A DNA stretch of 56,011 bases from CAYJEO01 sp044432805 (lineage in GTDB: Bacteria > Bacillota_I > Bacilli_A > RF39 > UBA660). Positions 25,621 through 34,602 of this stretch are shown piece after piece. The position numbers were made by a program, and so were the translations under genes. Below the pieces are notes generated by a model, which made no database searches, had not been told where the DNA came from, and saw only the letters and a program-made list of their open reading frames with translations. The DNA lies in assembly GCA_044432805.1 (NCBI GenBank), contig JAWXUI010000004.1, positions 1-56,011 on the forward strand. Reading direction: 5' to 3'. How positions within the stretch are numbered: position 1 is the stretch's first letter; each line of letters begins with the position of its first letter.

Positions 25621-25970
25621 ATGAATCAAAATAGTAAAATAGTTGTCACTACAGTATGTGATAACATGCAAATAGCAAAAACAATAATCGATGTTTTATT
25701 AAATAAAAAGTTAGTTGCTGGTTCGCAAATAACTGAAATAAAATCAAAATATTGGTGGCAAAATAAAATAGAAGAAAGCATTGAATATATAAAATAGACT
25801 TTAGAACAAATTTATCTTTGTATAAAAAAATAGAAGATGAGATTTTGAAAATTCACGATTATGATGTTTGTGAAATATCGTATTACGAAATTTTAGGGAA
25901 TACTAAGTTTTTAAACTGGATAGAACAAGAAACATCTGAAAGAAGTGGAAATAATGGAAATAGTATTTGA
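25621..25970 (+). pseudogene. CutA-like gene with a frameshift
   Basis: ATG 25621 with AGGAG opens a frame of 58 codons (VVTTVCDNMQIAKTIIDVLL, then VAGSQITEI and KYWWQNKIEE) ending in TAG at 25795. The continuation is in the frame that starts at 25794: IDFRTNLSLYKK, then ILKIHDYDVCEISYYEILGN and FLNWIEQE, ending in TGA at 25968-25970. Together they make a CutA-type protein (the lHpYevPei and YLxWI ends are recognisable). One base appears lost near 25785-25793. CutA proteins are small trimeric proteins linked loosely to copper tolerance. This could be a genuine pseudogene or a sequencing indel. Confidence 0.7.
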
Positions 25971-26769
25971 TATTAACTTTATAAAAGAGGTTGCTAAAAC
26001 AATAGATGTTACATATATAAAACATAAACAATTTAGTGATGGTACAGATAGCAAAGTATTTTTATTAAACGATAAATACTTAATAAAAAGTAACTCTTTA
26101 GAACAGTTAAAAGCAGAAGTTGAATTTTTCAATATAAATACAAATGAAATTTTTCAACAAATAATTTATATAGAACCAAATTATCAATATGTTGTTTATC
26201 AATTTATTGATGGGGAAGTTATGAAAAAAGTTAAAAATCCAAAAGAAGTAATTAAAAAATTAATAGAAATAGTTTCTAATTATAAAATATATGAACATGA
26301 AAAGTTTGGTTATTTAGATGATTTAAAAGATACATGGGAAGACTTTTTATTAGATGAAGTGGAATATAGTAAGGATAATATAACTTCATATATTCCTAAT
26401 AATAGTATAGTAATTGAAGCAATTAACAAATTAAAAAATAAAAAATTTAACAAAAAATTATTACATGGTGATTTTGGAACACATAATTTTATTCAAACAG
26501 ATGAATTTGTTGGCGTTATTGATCCACAAAGTGTAATTGGGGATGAATTGTATGATTTGTTTTTTGCGATTGTGAGTAATACGGATTTATTAAATAGTTT
26601 AACAATTGATGAATTAATTAATATTGTTCCAAATAAAGAAGATAAAAATATTAATATTCTATTAATTGTCCTATATTCAAGAATATCAAGATGTTTAAAA
26701 TATCATCCGCAAGATATAAACATATATATGAAATATTATAATAATTTAATAAAAAAAATAGAAAAGTAA
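25954..26769 (+). CDS. Kinase-fold (APH family) phosphotransferase
   Basis: A 271-aa APH-like protein. The catalytic loop LLHGDFGTHNFI (His, Asp, Asn) and metal-binding VIDPQSVIGDELYD are well kept; the N lobe has SKVFLLNDKYLIKS. The substrate is unknown. ATG 25954 overlaps the end of the shifted CutA frame by 17 bases, indicating that the two genes were once coupled; a GTG at 25945 is an alternative start. It is one of several kinase-fold genes in this accessory region. Confidence 0.78.
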   Translation: MEIVFDINFIKEVAKTIDVTYIKHKQFSDGTDSKVFLLNDKYLIKSNSLEQLKAEVEFFNINTNEIFQQIIYIEPNYQYVVYQFIDGEVMKKVKNPKEVIKKLIEIVSNYKIYEHEKFGYLDDLKDTWEDFLLDEVEYSKDNITSYIPNNSIVIEAINKLKNKKFNKKLLHGDFGTHNFIQTDEFVGVIDPQSVIGDELYDLFFAIVSNTDLLNSLTIDELINIVPNKEDKNINILLIVLYSRISRCLKYHPQDINIYMKYYNNLIKKIEK

Positions 26770-26811
26770 TCAATTGGTTGCTTTTTATTTTATCTAAGTT
26801 GTAAATACATA

Positions 26812-26820
26812 TGGTATAAT
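26812..26820 (+). promoter_or_regulatory. Extended -10 promoter of the MBL gene
   Basis: TGG followed by TATAAT (26815-26820), 28 bases before the ATG. No good -35 is seen at the right spacing, which is normal for extended -10 promoters. Confidence 0.55.
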
Positions 26821-26847
26821 AACATTAAGTAATAAAGGAGATAATTT

Positions 26848-27561
26848 ATGAAAATTAATGTAATTGGTTCAGGCACTATGGATAGCAGTGAAAGAAATAA
26901 TAGTAGTTTTTTATTAGATGATATATTAATTGATTGCGGAATGGGCACTATAAAAAGTTTTGAAAGACAAAATAATAAAGTAAAAGATATAAAATATGTT
27001 TTAATAACCCATTATCATGCTGATCATTTCTTTGATTTACCTAATTTAATAATCGCAAGAAAAGGAAGAAAAGAAACAAATGAAATTCTATATATAATAG
27101 GACCAAGTGATATTAAAGAAAAAACAGAACAATTAATGTATTTTTCTTTTAATAAAAATTATTCATTAAAAGAATACGCGAATATAGAGTTTATTGCATT
27201 AGAAGATAAAGAAACATTTAAATTTAACACTTTCGATATTCAATCTTATAATTTATTGCATGGAACTTGCAATCCTAATAATGGATATATGATTAAAAAA
27301 CAAAATAAAGTAATATCCTTTACAGGAGATACTACATTGTGTGAAAATTTATATCAAATGTGTGAAAAATCAGATATCATTTTTATAGATGCAACAAAAA
27401 AAGAAGAAACAACCAAAGGACATTTGAGCTATTCTGCAATTAAAGATTTATCAAAAAAATACAATAATTGTATATTTTATCCTGTTCATAGAAGTGATTA
27501 CGAAATTGAGTCAACAGATAACATTATTATTTTAAATGATGGAGACAATTTAGAAATTTAA
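26848..27561 (+). CDS. Metallo-beta-lactamase-fold hydrolase (RNase Z-like)
   Basis: A 237-aa MBL-fold enzyme. The zinc motif THYHADH is intact, with LLHGTCNPNNGYMI (third His), SFTGDT (Asp) and a final FYPVHRSDY (His). The order and length are those of RNase Z-like and phosphodiesterase-like MBL proteins; it is shorter than tRNase Z and lacks its exosite arm, so a small-molecule or cyclic-nucleotide substrate is possible. AAGGAG precedes the ATG. Confidence 0.8.
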   Translation: MKINVIGSGTMDSSERNNSSFLLDDILIDCGMGTIKSFERQNNKVKDIKYVLITHYHADHFFDLPNLIIARKGRKETNEILYIIGPSDIKEKTEQLMYFSFNKNYSLKEYANIEFIALEDKETFKFNTFDIQSYNLLHGTCNPNNGYMIKKQNKVISFTGDTTLCENLYQMCEKSDIIFIDATKKEETTKGHLSYSAIKDLSKKYNNCIFYPVHRSDYEIESTDNIIILNDGDNLEI

Positions 27562-27580
27562 ATATTATAGGAGGTTATAT

Positions 27581-27742
27581 ATGGAAGTGGTAATAGGAAT
27601 TCTTTTCTTTATATGTTGTTTTAGTTTATTGATTGCTGTAGGGTCATGTACAAATCAACAGCAAAAAAAGAAAAATAGAACTAGAAAAACAACAATGACA
27701 GCTGAAAAGTTTGGGATGCTTAATGATTTAAATAAACATTAA
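27581..27742 (+). CDS. Small single-helix membrane protein (53 aa)
   Basis: A 53-codon gene with a strong AGGAGG site, placed between the MBL gene and the ASCH-kinase gene. One hydrophobic helix (VVIGILFFICCFSLLIAVGSC, split here as residues 3-23) is followed by a very basic cytoplasmic tail (QQQKKKNRTRKTT) and a short amphipathic end. The VGSC could be a poor lipobox, but the N-terminus lacks positive charge, so a simple N-out membrane anchor is more likely. The function is unknown. Confidence 0.6.
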   Translation: MEVVIGILFFICCFSLLIAVGSCTNQQQKKKNRTRKTTMTAEKFGMLNDLNKH

Positions 27743-27763
27743 TATAAAAAAGAGGTGCTATAC

Positions 27764-29035
27764 ATGCAAAAAATGAGTTTTAATAAGAATAACGATTATC
27801 GAATTAATATGGCAATAAAGGGGATTAAAAGAGCTGAATTATTTTTATATGGAGATGAAATTCCTTTAATTAAAGAAAAACGAATCTTGTTATTTGATAA
27901 TGATAAAGAGGCTTGTGTAATTGAAATAGAAGATGTTATAGTAACTGAATTTAAAGATATAACTAAATCTTTAGTAATTTTAGACGGAACAGAAGATTTA
28001 GAATTATGGAAAGTTAATAGTTTAAAATATTTAAAAAGTATTGATAAGTCGTTTAATGAGTCTAGTAAAGTTGTTTTTGTTATTTTTAACGTAGTAGAAA
28101 ATTTAATTGAAAAAAGACATTTAATAGGTAAAAAAATAACTGAAACAAATAAAAAAATATTTGGACAAGTAAATACATTAAGCGAAATTAATTCTGGTTT
28201 TAATAACACATTATTTAATGTTAATGAAAAATTTATTATTAAAGTTTGTACAGATGAAAAGAATAAAGATTTGTTTTTAAAAGAGTATAATTTTTATTTG
28301 AAAAACAAAAACAATAAAAATATTCCAAAATTTTATAAATTTGATAATTCTAATTCAAAAGTACCTTATACTTATGAAATAATAGAAAAAGTAAATGGAA
28401 AGACATTATATTATTATTGGTATAAGATGAGTGAATTTGAAAGAAGAGAAATCATTAAAAAATTAATTTCTATTTTAAAAGAAATACATATGGAAAAAAC
28501 CATTAAAACTAATTGGAAGAATGAAATTAAAAATGATGTTTTAGAAAAAATAGAAGTTTGTAAAAAATATTTTTCTAGTGATGAATATGAAATAGTAATA
28601 TCTGCTATTAAAGTATATGATAAATATTTATTAGATGAAAATATTTATTCTGTAATTCACAATGATTTACATTTTGATAATATAATGTATGATGGAGAAA
28701 AATTAACTTTAATAGATTTTAATGATTATAAAAATGCCCCAATTGATTTTGAATTTAGATTATTATATATGTGTAAATATGAACCTTGGAAATGGGCGGA
28801 TATAGAAATGGATCCATTGCAAAAACCAATTGATTATCAAAACATATTTGATTATATAAAAGAATTTTATAGTGAATTAAATGAAATAAAATTTTTAGAA
28901 GAAAGAATGATTATATATAGAATATGGGAAAATACAAGAAATTTAGAAGATTATCACTCTTCCAAATTTATTAAAAAAATAGTTGATGATTCAATTTATT
29001 TATTGGAAGGAAGGTTTGAAAATGAAAAGATTTAA
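27764..29035 (+). CDS. ASCH domain - APH kinase fusion
   Basis: A 423-aa two-domain protein. Residues about 10-115 follow the ASCH pattern: GIKRAELFLYGDEIPLIKEK, then LLFDNDKEACVIEIEDVIV, F.DIT and DLELWKVN, as in stand-alone ASCH proteins (RNA or nucleoside binding, some acting as amidohydrolases). From about 140 a complete APH-type kinase domain follows: NSGFNNTLFNVNEKFIIKV, catalytic loop VIHNDLHFDNIMYDG and LIDFNDY. I do not know this fusion from a described system. ATG 27764 has AGAGGTG; an in-frame GTG at 27755 is too near that site. The rhodanese gene overlaps its end. Confidence 0.75.
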   Translation: MQKMSFNKNNDYRINMAIKGIKRAELFLYGDEIPLIKEKRILLFDNDKEACVIEIEDVIVTEFKDITKSLVILDGTEDLELWKVNSLKYLKSIDKSFNESSKVVFVIFNVVENLIEKRHLIGKKITETNKKIFGQVNTLSEINSGFNNTLFNVNEKFIIKVCTDEKNKDLFLKEYNFYLKNKNNKNIPKFYKFDNSNSKVPYTYEIIEKVNGKTLYYYWYKMSEFERREIIKKLISILKEIHMEKTIKTNWKNEIKNDVLEKIEVCKKYFSSDEYEIVISAIKVYDKYLLDENIYSVIHNDLHFDNIMYDGEKLTLIDFNDYKNAPIDFEFRLLYMCKYEPWKWADIEMDPLQKPIDYQNIFDYIKEFYSELNEIKFLEERMIIYRIWENTRNLEDYHSSKFIKKIVDDSIYLLEGRFENEKI

Positions 29036-29369
29036 ATTTTGTTTAATAGCATTATTGATAATATTTATAATTATAATATTTATTCCTAGAAATCAAAGTT
29101 CTAAAATAACAATAGAAGAAATGTATGAAATCATTGATGATGGAATAATTATAGATGTAAGAACATCTTCGGAATATGAGAGTTATAATTTATCAGATAG
29201 TATAAATATACCTTTAGATGATATTTATTCAGTAGAAGATATAATTATTGATAAAGATACACAAATATTTGTTTATTGCGCAACTGGTAATAGAAGTAGT
29301 CAAGCATATAATATCTTAATAAATTTAGAATATACAAATGTCTATGATATAGGTGGGATTTATAACTGA
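29022..29369 (+). CDS. Membrane-anchored rhodanese domain protein
   Basis: A 115-aa protein: an N-terminal membrane helix (about 4-21), then a compact rhodanese domain with IIDVRTSSEY and the active-site loop VYCATGNRSSQA, whose Cys would carry the persulfide. It ends in DIGGIYN, a few residues short of the usual rhodanese end, but the core is complete. The domain would face outside. The start (ATG 29022, GGAAGG before it) overlaps the ASCH-kinase gene by 14 bases. Confidence 0.82.
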   Translation: MKRFKFCLIALLIIFIIIIFIPRNQSSKITIEEMYEIIDDGIIIDVRTSSEYESYNLSDSINIPLDDIYSVEDIIIDKDTQIFVYCATGNRSSQAYNILINLEYTNVYDIGGIYN

Positions 29370-29374
29370 AGAAC

Positions 29375-29395
29375 AACAACATAAGTTGTTTTTTT
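29375..29395 (+). terminator. Terminator after the rhodanese gene
   Basis: AACAAC (29375-29380), loop ATAA, GTTGTT (29385-29390), T-run. Confidence 0.75.
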
Positions 29396-29400
29396 GTTGT

Positions 29401-29429
29401 TTTGTAAAAGACATTAAATATGATATAAT
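29401..29429 (+). promoter_or_regulatory. Promoter of the unknown kinase-like gene
   Basis: TTTGTA (29401-29406), 17 bases, TATAAT (29424-29429). The -10 is consensus; the -35 is weak. Confidence 0.5.
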
Positions 29430-29488
29430 TCAACCATGAAACCAAATAAAAAAGTATGAAAGAGGTGAAAGTCTAACTTGACTGTAAT

Positions 29489-30622
29489 ATGAAAACGATA
29501 GAAGAATATGTAGAAATGAGTAAAACAAAAGAAAATATAAGTGATGGTGGTAGTCCTGCCTATATCGTAAATGATAATTTAGTATTAGTAAAATATAGAG
29601 GTGAATCAAAGTATGGAATAGCTAGAGAATCAGCCGAAGCCGTAATGATAGCTGCAAATAATAAAAACAAACAAGGTGTAAGAACTCCTATTCATCATGA
29701 AGTGTACAGAACAATAGAAGGTAAATATAATGTATGTTATGTTTTGCAAGAAAGAGCCAAGGGAAGAAATTTAGATACTTATAGATGTAGTGAAAATGAC
29801 GTTGTAACACAAGAAACATTAATGCAAGAATTTCTCAATATGCCAAATTCTCATTTAGACAAATGTATATTAGATATTTGCTGTATTTTTAATATGGGAC
29901 TTGAACTGAAACCAAAAAATGTATTTTATGATAATAATATAGATAATGGTGGTTTTATATTTATTGATTTTTTAGAAGGTAATGAAAAGGAACTTGATTT
30001 TACCAAACCAAAAGATATAAATTTACTATTGTTATATTTGTTTTTTTTAAAAACCCCTGCTATTCCAAATTTTGGGAAGTTATATACCGAGGAACAAAAA
30101 CTAAATGGTGAACAATTTTCTCTTTCAATGAATACAAGAATCTTTAAAAGTTTAGAAAGAGTTATTCCTAATTTTGAAATTTATAAACGAGATATTTTAA
30201 GAACATATGATCAATTTAAGTTAAATAACTTAATTAGTAATAATGTTGTTTTTGAAAATCTGTCTTTAACAGAAGAAGAAATAATTCTTTTTGGAAAAAA
30301 ATGTAAAGATATAGCTATACTTTTAATTAAAGGATATCTTGATGGGACTATGTCTTTAGGGGACATATATGTAAATAAAATTAGGATTGATTCACATTTT
30401 AATTTTTTAGATACCAATTGGACTTTTAACAGATTAAATATTTTAAAAACAGAAGATTTTGAAGATTATTATGATTATAAATATAAAAACAATTCGATGT
30501 TAGAGGCTACTATTAAATTAATGATTGATGAAGCTCTAGAAACAAAGGACTATAATCTTACTAATATAAACTTTTATGATTTTTATAAAAAGATTTGTCA
30601 ATCTATGAAAAAGAAAAAATAA
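29489..30622 (+). CDS. Unknown protein, possibly kinase-fold
   Basis: A 377-aa soluble protein. The N-terminal part has features of a kinase N lobe (PAYIVNDNLVLVKYRG) and a catalytic-region-like stretch (NMGLELKPKNVFYDNN followed by GFIFIDFLEG, compare NxxxD and IDF). The C-terminal 200 residues are helical and unfamiliar. The ATG at 29489 lacks a close ribosome binding site (AGAGGTG lies about 20 bases upstream), and an in-frame TAA at 29474-29476 prevents an earlier start, so translation may begin weakly. The kinase relation is tentative. Confidence 0.55.
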   Translation: MKTIEEYVEMSKTKENISDGGSPAYIVNDNLVLVKYRGESKYGIARESAEAVMIAANNKNKQGVRTPIHHEVYRTIEGKYNVCYVLQERAKGRNLDTYRCSENDVVTQETLMQEFLNMPNSHLDKCILDICCIFNMGLELKPKNVFYDNNIDNGGFIFIDFLEGNEKELDFTKPKDINLLLLYLFFLKTPAIPNFGKLYTEEQKLNGEQFSLSMNTRIFKSLERVIPNFEIYKRDILRTYDQFKLNNLISNNVVFENLSLTEEEIILFGKKCKDIAILLIKGYLDGTMSLGDIYVNKIRIDSHFNFLDTNWTFNRLNILKTEDFEDYYDYKYKNNSMLEATIKLMIDEALETKDYNLTNINFYDFYKKICQSMKKKK

Positions 30623-30656
30623 TAAATTATATATAAATAAGAAGGGTGAAAAAAAT

Positions 30657-31721
30657 ATGGAAAAAATAAAACCACAAGTATTACAAAAAGGAGATAAAGT
30701 TGCAATAGTTAGTTTATCTTCTGGATCATTGGGTGAAGAAAAAAGAATTCACAAATATATAATAGCAAAGAAAAGATTAGAAGATGAATTTGGATTAGAA
30801 GTTGTAACAACGCAAAACGCCTTGAAAGGTAAGCAATATATATATGAACATCCTGAAAAAAGGGCAGAAGATTTAATGGACGCCTTTAAAGATAAGAGTA
30901 TAAAAGCAATCATATGTGCTGCAGGCGGAGATGATACAATCAGATTATTACCGTATATAGATTATGATATCATTAAAAATAATCCTAAAATTTTTATGGG
31001 ATATTCAGATAGTACAGTTAACCATTTTATGATGAATAAAGCAAATTTAGTTTCTTTTTATGGACCATGTATAACTGTTGAATTTGGCGAATATGTCAAA
31101 ATGTTTGACTATACAAAAGAGGCAATATTTAATATCTTATTTCAGTGTAGTGATGAACTTGAAATAAAATCAAGTGAATATTGGACAGATGATCATGTTT
31201 CATGGGAAGAATCAAATATAAATATAGGAAAACAATTAAAAAAAGAAAAATACGGTTATGAAGTTATTCAAGGAAGAGGATATATAGAAGGAGAAATATT
31301 AGGTGGATGTATAGATGTTTTTCCTATGATGGTTGGAACAGGAATATGGCCAACACTAGATGAATGGAAGAATAAAATATTATTTATAGAAACAAGCGAA
31401 GAAAAAATTTCACCTACTTTATTATTATATTATTTAAGAAATTTAGGGGCCCAAGGGATTTTTAATGTCGTTAATGGTATAGTCGTAGGAAAACCAGAAG
31501 ATGAAGCTTATTATCATGAATATAAAGATATATATTTAAAAGTATTAAAAGAATTTAATTGTGAACAGTTGCCTATATTATATAATATTAATGTTGGGCA
31601 TGCTAAACCAACTGGAATACTACCTTTAGGTATAAAAGTATCAATCGATTTTGACAATAAAAAATTAATGTTAATTGAATCACCAGTTAAAAATGTTGAT
31701 TATAATAAAACAAAAAAATAA
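30657..31721 (+). CDS. S66 family LD-carboxypeptidase / MccF-like
   Basis: A 354-aa serine peptidase of family S66. The nucleophile Ser lies in MGYSDSTVNHF, preceded by AAGGDD (oxyanion turn); the Glu is in LFIETSEE and the His in VGHAKPTG. Family members trim the last D-amino acid from tetrapeptide murein stems (LdcA) or hydrolyse microcin C7 derivatives (MccF). The length and the YEHPEKRAEDLMDAFKD insertion are closer to the MccF-like branch. It is cytoplasmic; no signal peptide. Confidence 0.87.
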   Translation: MEKIKPQVLQKGDKVAIVSLSSGSLGEEKRIHKYIIAKKRLEDEFGLEVVTTQNALKGKQYIYEHPEKRAEDLMDAFKDKSIKAIICAAGGDDTIRLLPYIDYDIIKNNPKIFMGYSDSTVNHFMMNKANLVSFYGPCITVEFGEYVKMFDYTKEAIFNILFQCSDELEIKSSEYWTDDHVSWEESNINIGKQLKKEKYGYEVIQGRGYIEGEILGGCIDVFPMMVGTGIWPTLDEWKNKILFIETSEEKISPTLLLYYLRNLGAQGIFNVVNGIVVGKPEDEAYYHEYKDIYLKVLKEFNCEQLPILYNINVGHAKPTGILPLGIKVSIDFDNKKLMLIESPVKNVDYNKTKK

Positions 31722-31756
31722 ATTAATTGCATTTGCTAATTAAATGAGGTGATAAA

Positions 31757-32881
31757 ATGAATAATAGAAAAGTAAATAATAATCCTTGCGATATGATAAA
31801 ATTTACTAGGAAAAATCTAGTTATAAAAATAAATAATGCGCAAAAGAAAAATAAAAATTTAGAAGACATTAATATAGATGAAATCATAAATGATATAGTA
31901 TCTTTATGGGGGGATATTTTAAAACGAGATTTTAATGATTATCCTTCGCTAGTTGAAAATATGACTATCTGGACTAAACAATATCTTATAGGAGCTATTA
32001 ATAAAGGTTATATAAATGATGCTAATTTATATATAATGTTAAATGAATTTGCAAAAGGTATAGAAAATTTTGAGATAATACCTAGTGGTCCATTTTTTGG
32101 GTTACACAATATGGCAACAAAGACAATTAAATTACAAGCTAGCCTAGATGAATCACTTATTAGACATTGTTTTTTTCATGAAATATCTCATATGCTGACA
32201 ACTGAAATAGGAGTAGATGTAAATAGTGAATTAGAGAAAAACAGAATATCGTTAAAAATTCCATCAGAACAGTCTAAAAAACCAGGTGCTATGGTAATTC
32301 ATGATGGTAATATAATGTGTGATACTAGATATTTTATGCAGTATAAATCTTTTTTAAGAGAATGTATAGCAGAGCATATGGCTTGTGACATTGGAGAAAA
32401 TTTTAAAGAAAAAAGAACAGTAGTTCCTCAAAGTTGTTTAACATCAGATTGGGTAACTCCTTTTAACAGAACATATCAAGAAATTTGTGAAAATTTTATT
32501 ACAACATTAGATTTTTTAAGCGCCGATAATTGTAGAAGCAAGATGAAGGAACTTTCAATATTATCTACAGACCCTGAAAATATTATACTTTCACAGATAT
32601 ATAATTCATTTAAATCAAAAAAACCTAATTCCAGTAGTGATCTAGAATTGCGAAAAGATTTAAAATATATAGGAGACCAAATTTTTGTAAAATATCAGGA
32701 CAATATAAATGTTCCATCAACAACTGAATTAAAAAAATATAGGGAAATTGTAGAAAAATATAAGGGCATAGAAAAAGTAACTATCAATTCTCGTAGCGAT
32801 ATTAACTCGAGAATAAGAATATTTAAGCGTAGTGTCATACAAATTATTCCTAGAAAAAAACATAATAAAAAAATAAAATAA
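31757..32881 (+). CDS. Putative zincin (HEISH) protein of unknown family
   Basis: A 374-aa protein with a clear HExxH zinc motif in a hydrophobic helix (FFHEISHML, HEISH at 141-145). A second helix about 60 residues later, LRECIAEHMACD, offers a Glu as third ligand, as in gluzincins. Around the motif, ATKTIKLQASLDESLIRH resembles the strand that precedes the helix in zinc peptidases. There is no signal peptide, and the tail is very basic (RKKHNKKIK). The family is not recognised; peptidase activity is inferred from the motif alone. Confidence 0.62.
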   Translation: MNNRKVNNNPCDMIKFTRKNLVIKINNAQKKNKNLEDINIDEIINDIVSLWGDILKRDFNDYPSLVENMTIWTKQYLIGAINKGYINDANLYIMLNEFAKGIENFEIIPSGPFFGLHNMATKTIKLQASLDESLIRHCFFHEISHMLTTEIGVDVNSELEKNRISLKIPSEQSKKPGAMVIHDGNIMCDTRYFMQYKSFLRECIAEHMACDIGENFKEKRTVVPQSCLTSDWVTPFNRTYQEICENFITTLDFLSADNCRSKMKELSILSTDPENIILSQIYNSFKSKKPNSSSDLELRKDLKYIGDQIFVKYQDNINVPSTTELKKYREIVEKYKGIEKVTINSRSDINSRIRIFKRSVIQIIPRKKHNKKIK

Positions 32882-32912
32882 AAATAGTAATAAAATAGAT
32901 AGGTGGCAACAT

Positions 32913-33611
32913 ATGGAACATAGTATTTTAATATTGTTTTCAGGAGGAAAAGATTCATTTCTAACCACACTAAAATATTTAGATAAAGGTTATAAAGTTT
33001 TTTTAATTAATTATGATAATGGTTGTTCCTTAGAATCAAAAAACGTAACATATAATATTAATAAAATAATAAAAAAATATGGAACTGATAAAGTAGTTAA
33101 TTTAGGAATAATAAATACGTCTTTTATTTGGAGAGAATTTATAGAAAAATATTACAATTATACTCCTAAATATATAATTGAAACTTTTGGTAATGTTCCA
33201 ATATCACAATTTAATTGTTTATCTTGTAGAGTAGCGATGTATGTGGCAACTATAATTATTTGTAATCAAAAAAAGATAAAATTTGTAGCAGATGGAGCGA
33301 GAAAAAGTCAGTCGTTTGCTATTGAACAAGATATATTAATAAATCAATTTGAATCGTTTTTTAAACAATATAGCATCAAAATTGAGTATCCATTGTTAAA
33401 TGCAATAAGTGATTTTGATATAAAAAATGAAATTTTAGCTAGAGGTTTTGTTCCGAAAACATTAGAATCACAATGTTTATTAGGTATTCCAATTGGTGAG
33501 CAAAAGTTATCAGAAGAAGTTATTTTTTCTATTTCAAAAGTTTTTGATTTGTATATAAAACAAAAAGCTCAATATATTATAATTAAATATAAAAAATTAA
33601 AATTTGATTGA
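32913..33611 (+). CDS. PP-loop ATPase, QueC/ThiI-like superfamily
   Basis: A 232-aa protein with the PP-loop ATP-pyrophosphatase motif ILFSGGKDSFLT (SGGKDS at 10-15) and the strand VFLINYDNG. Cys residues in FNCLSCRVAM and SQCLLG, and VADGARKSQS, resemble the layout of PP-loop enzymes that activate a carbonyl or thiolate a base. QueC, which makes the 7-deazaguanine precursor preQ0, has this fold but a different Cys pattern. The next gene is a queuosine-salvage protein, so a part in deazaguanine metabolism is a reasonable guess. AGGTGG precedes the ATG. Confidence 0.68.
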   Translation: MEHSILILFSGGKDSFLTTLKYLDKGYKVFLINYDNGCSLESKNVTYNINKIIKKYGTDKVVNLGIINTSFIWREFIEKYYNYTPKYIIETFGNVPISQFNCLSCRVAMYVATIIICNQKKIKFVADGARKSQSFAIEQDILINQFESFFKQYSIKIEYPLLNAISDFDIKNEILARGFVPKTLESQCLLGIPIGEQKLSEEVIFSISKVFDLYIKQKAQYIIIKYKKLKFD

Positions 33612-33661
33612 AATTTAGTATAAGAAAATATTTACAATAAAGTAAAGGAGTTTAATGACTT

Positions 33662-34555
33662 ATGGATAATATATTAAAAAGCATTTTACATGTTCAAAAA
33701 AATAGCAAACATGTAACTATTAAAGAAGAAAAACTTAATGAAATAATAAAACAAATAAATGTTGTAAATTGTAAACATTGGCTCGAAAGTAATCCATTTG
33801 ATATACTATCACTTGATATAAAGGATTTAGTTCAAGTGTTACTTATTTATCATTCAGTTGGTTTTTGCTATTGGAAAGAGCCTAAATGGGTAGTTGAAAT
33901 AGATAAAGTCAAATATGATGGTGGATTTGCCATGCTTGGATTGCTAGTAAATAGATTTAAAAAAGATACTTCAAAAATTAGTGATACTGAGTTTTTAAAA
34001 ATGGTAAAAGCTGATAACGATATTCCTTTATTAGAAGATAGATTAAATAATTTGAGCAAAATAGAAGATGATTTTTATCAAGAAATTAAAAATATAAAAA
34101 ATGACATAGAATTATTTAATTACATTATAAACAAATATAAATATTTTAAAGATGAATCTGTTTATAATAATGAAAAGATATATTTTTATAAATTAGCGCA
34201 ATTGCTTGTTTCTGATATTCTACATATCAGAGAAATAAAAGAAAACATTATTGTTGATTACACGAATTTAATTGGATGTGCTGATTATAAAATTCCACAA
34301 GTGTTAAATTGTTATGGAATATTAGCATATAGTAAAGAACTAAATAAAATTATAGAAAATAAACAAGAAATTGAATCAAACTCTATTTATGAAATAGAAA
34401 TTAGGGCCAATACTTTAGCGGTTATTAATGAAATTTATATTAAGACTAATAAAATTATGCCAAGGATACAAATAAACGATTTTATTTGGTTGATGGGGCA
34501 AGATAAAACAAAAATGACTAAGTTATATCATCGTACTTATACAAAATGCTATTAA
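33662..34555 (+). CDS. Queuosine salvage protein (Qng1/DUF2419)
   Basis: A 297-aa protein of the Qng1 (DUF2419, C9orf64-like) family. Diagnostic stretches: FCYWKEPKW (68-76, usually FCFWPD.W), YDGGFAMLGLLVNR (85-98), YFYKLAQLLVSDI (KxAQL..D, 175-187), LIGCADYKIPQVL (FADYRVPQ in the family, 203-215), GILAYS and the EIEIRANTLAVINEI strand-helix (244-258). Family enzymes are N-glycosylases that free queuine from queuosine 5'-phosphate so that the base can be reused in tRNA. An AAGGAG site is spaced 11 bases before ATG 33662. A transporter and tgt are not in the window. Confidence 0.78.
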   Translation: MDNILKSILHVQKNSKHVTIKEEKLNEIIKQINVVNCKHWLESNPFDILSLDIKDLVQVLLIYHSVGFCYWKEPKWVVEIDKVKYDGGFAMLGLLVNRFKKDTSKISDTEFLKMVKADNDIPLLEDRLNNLSKIEDDFYQEIKNIKNDIELFNYIINKYKYFKDESVYNNEKIYFYKLAQLLVSDILHIREIKENIIVDYTNLIGCADYKIPQVLNCYGILAYSKELNKIIENKQEIESNSIYEIEIRANTLAVINEIYIKTNKIMPRIQINDFIWLMGQDKTKMTKLYHRTYTKCY

Positions 34556-34602
34556 TCAAAATGTATAAATGCAGTTAATTAAATAGTCAAGAGGTAAAAT
34601 AA

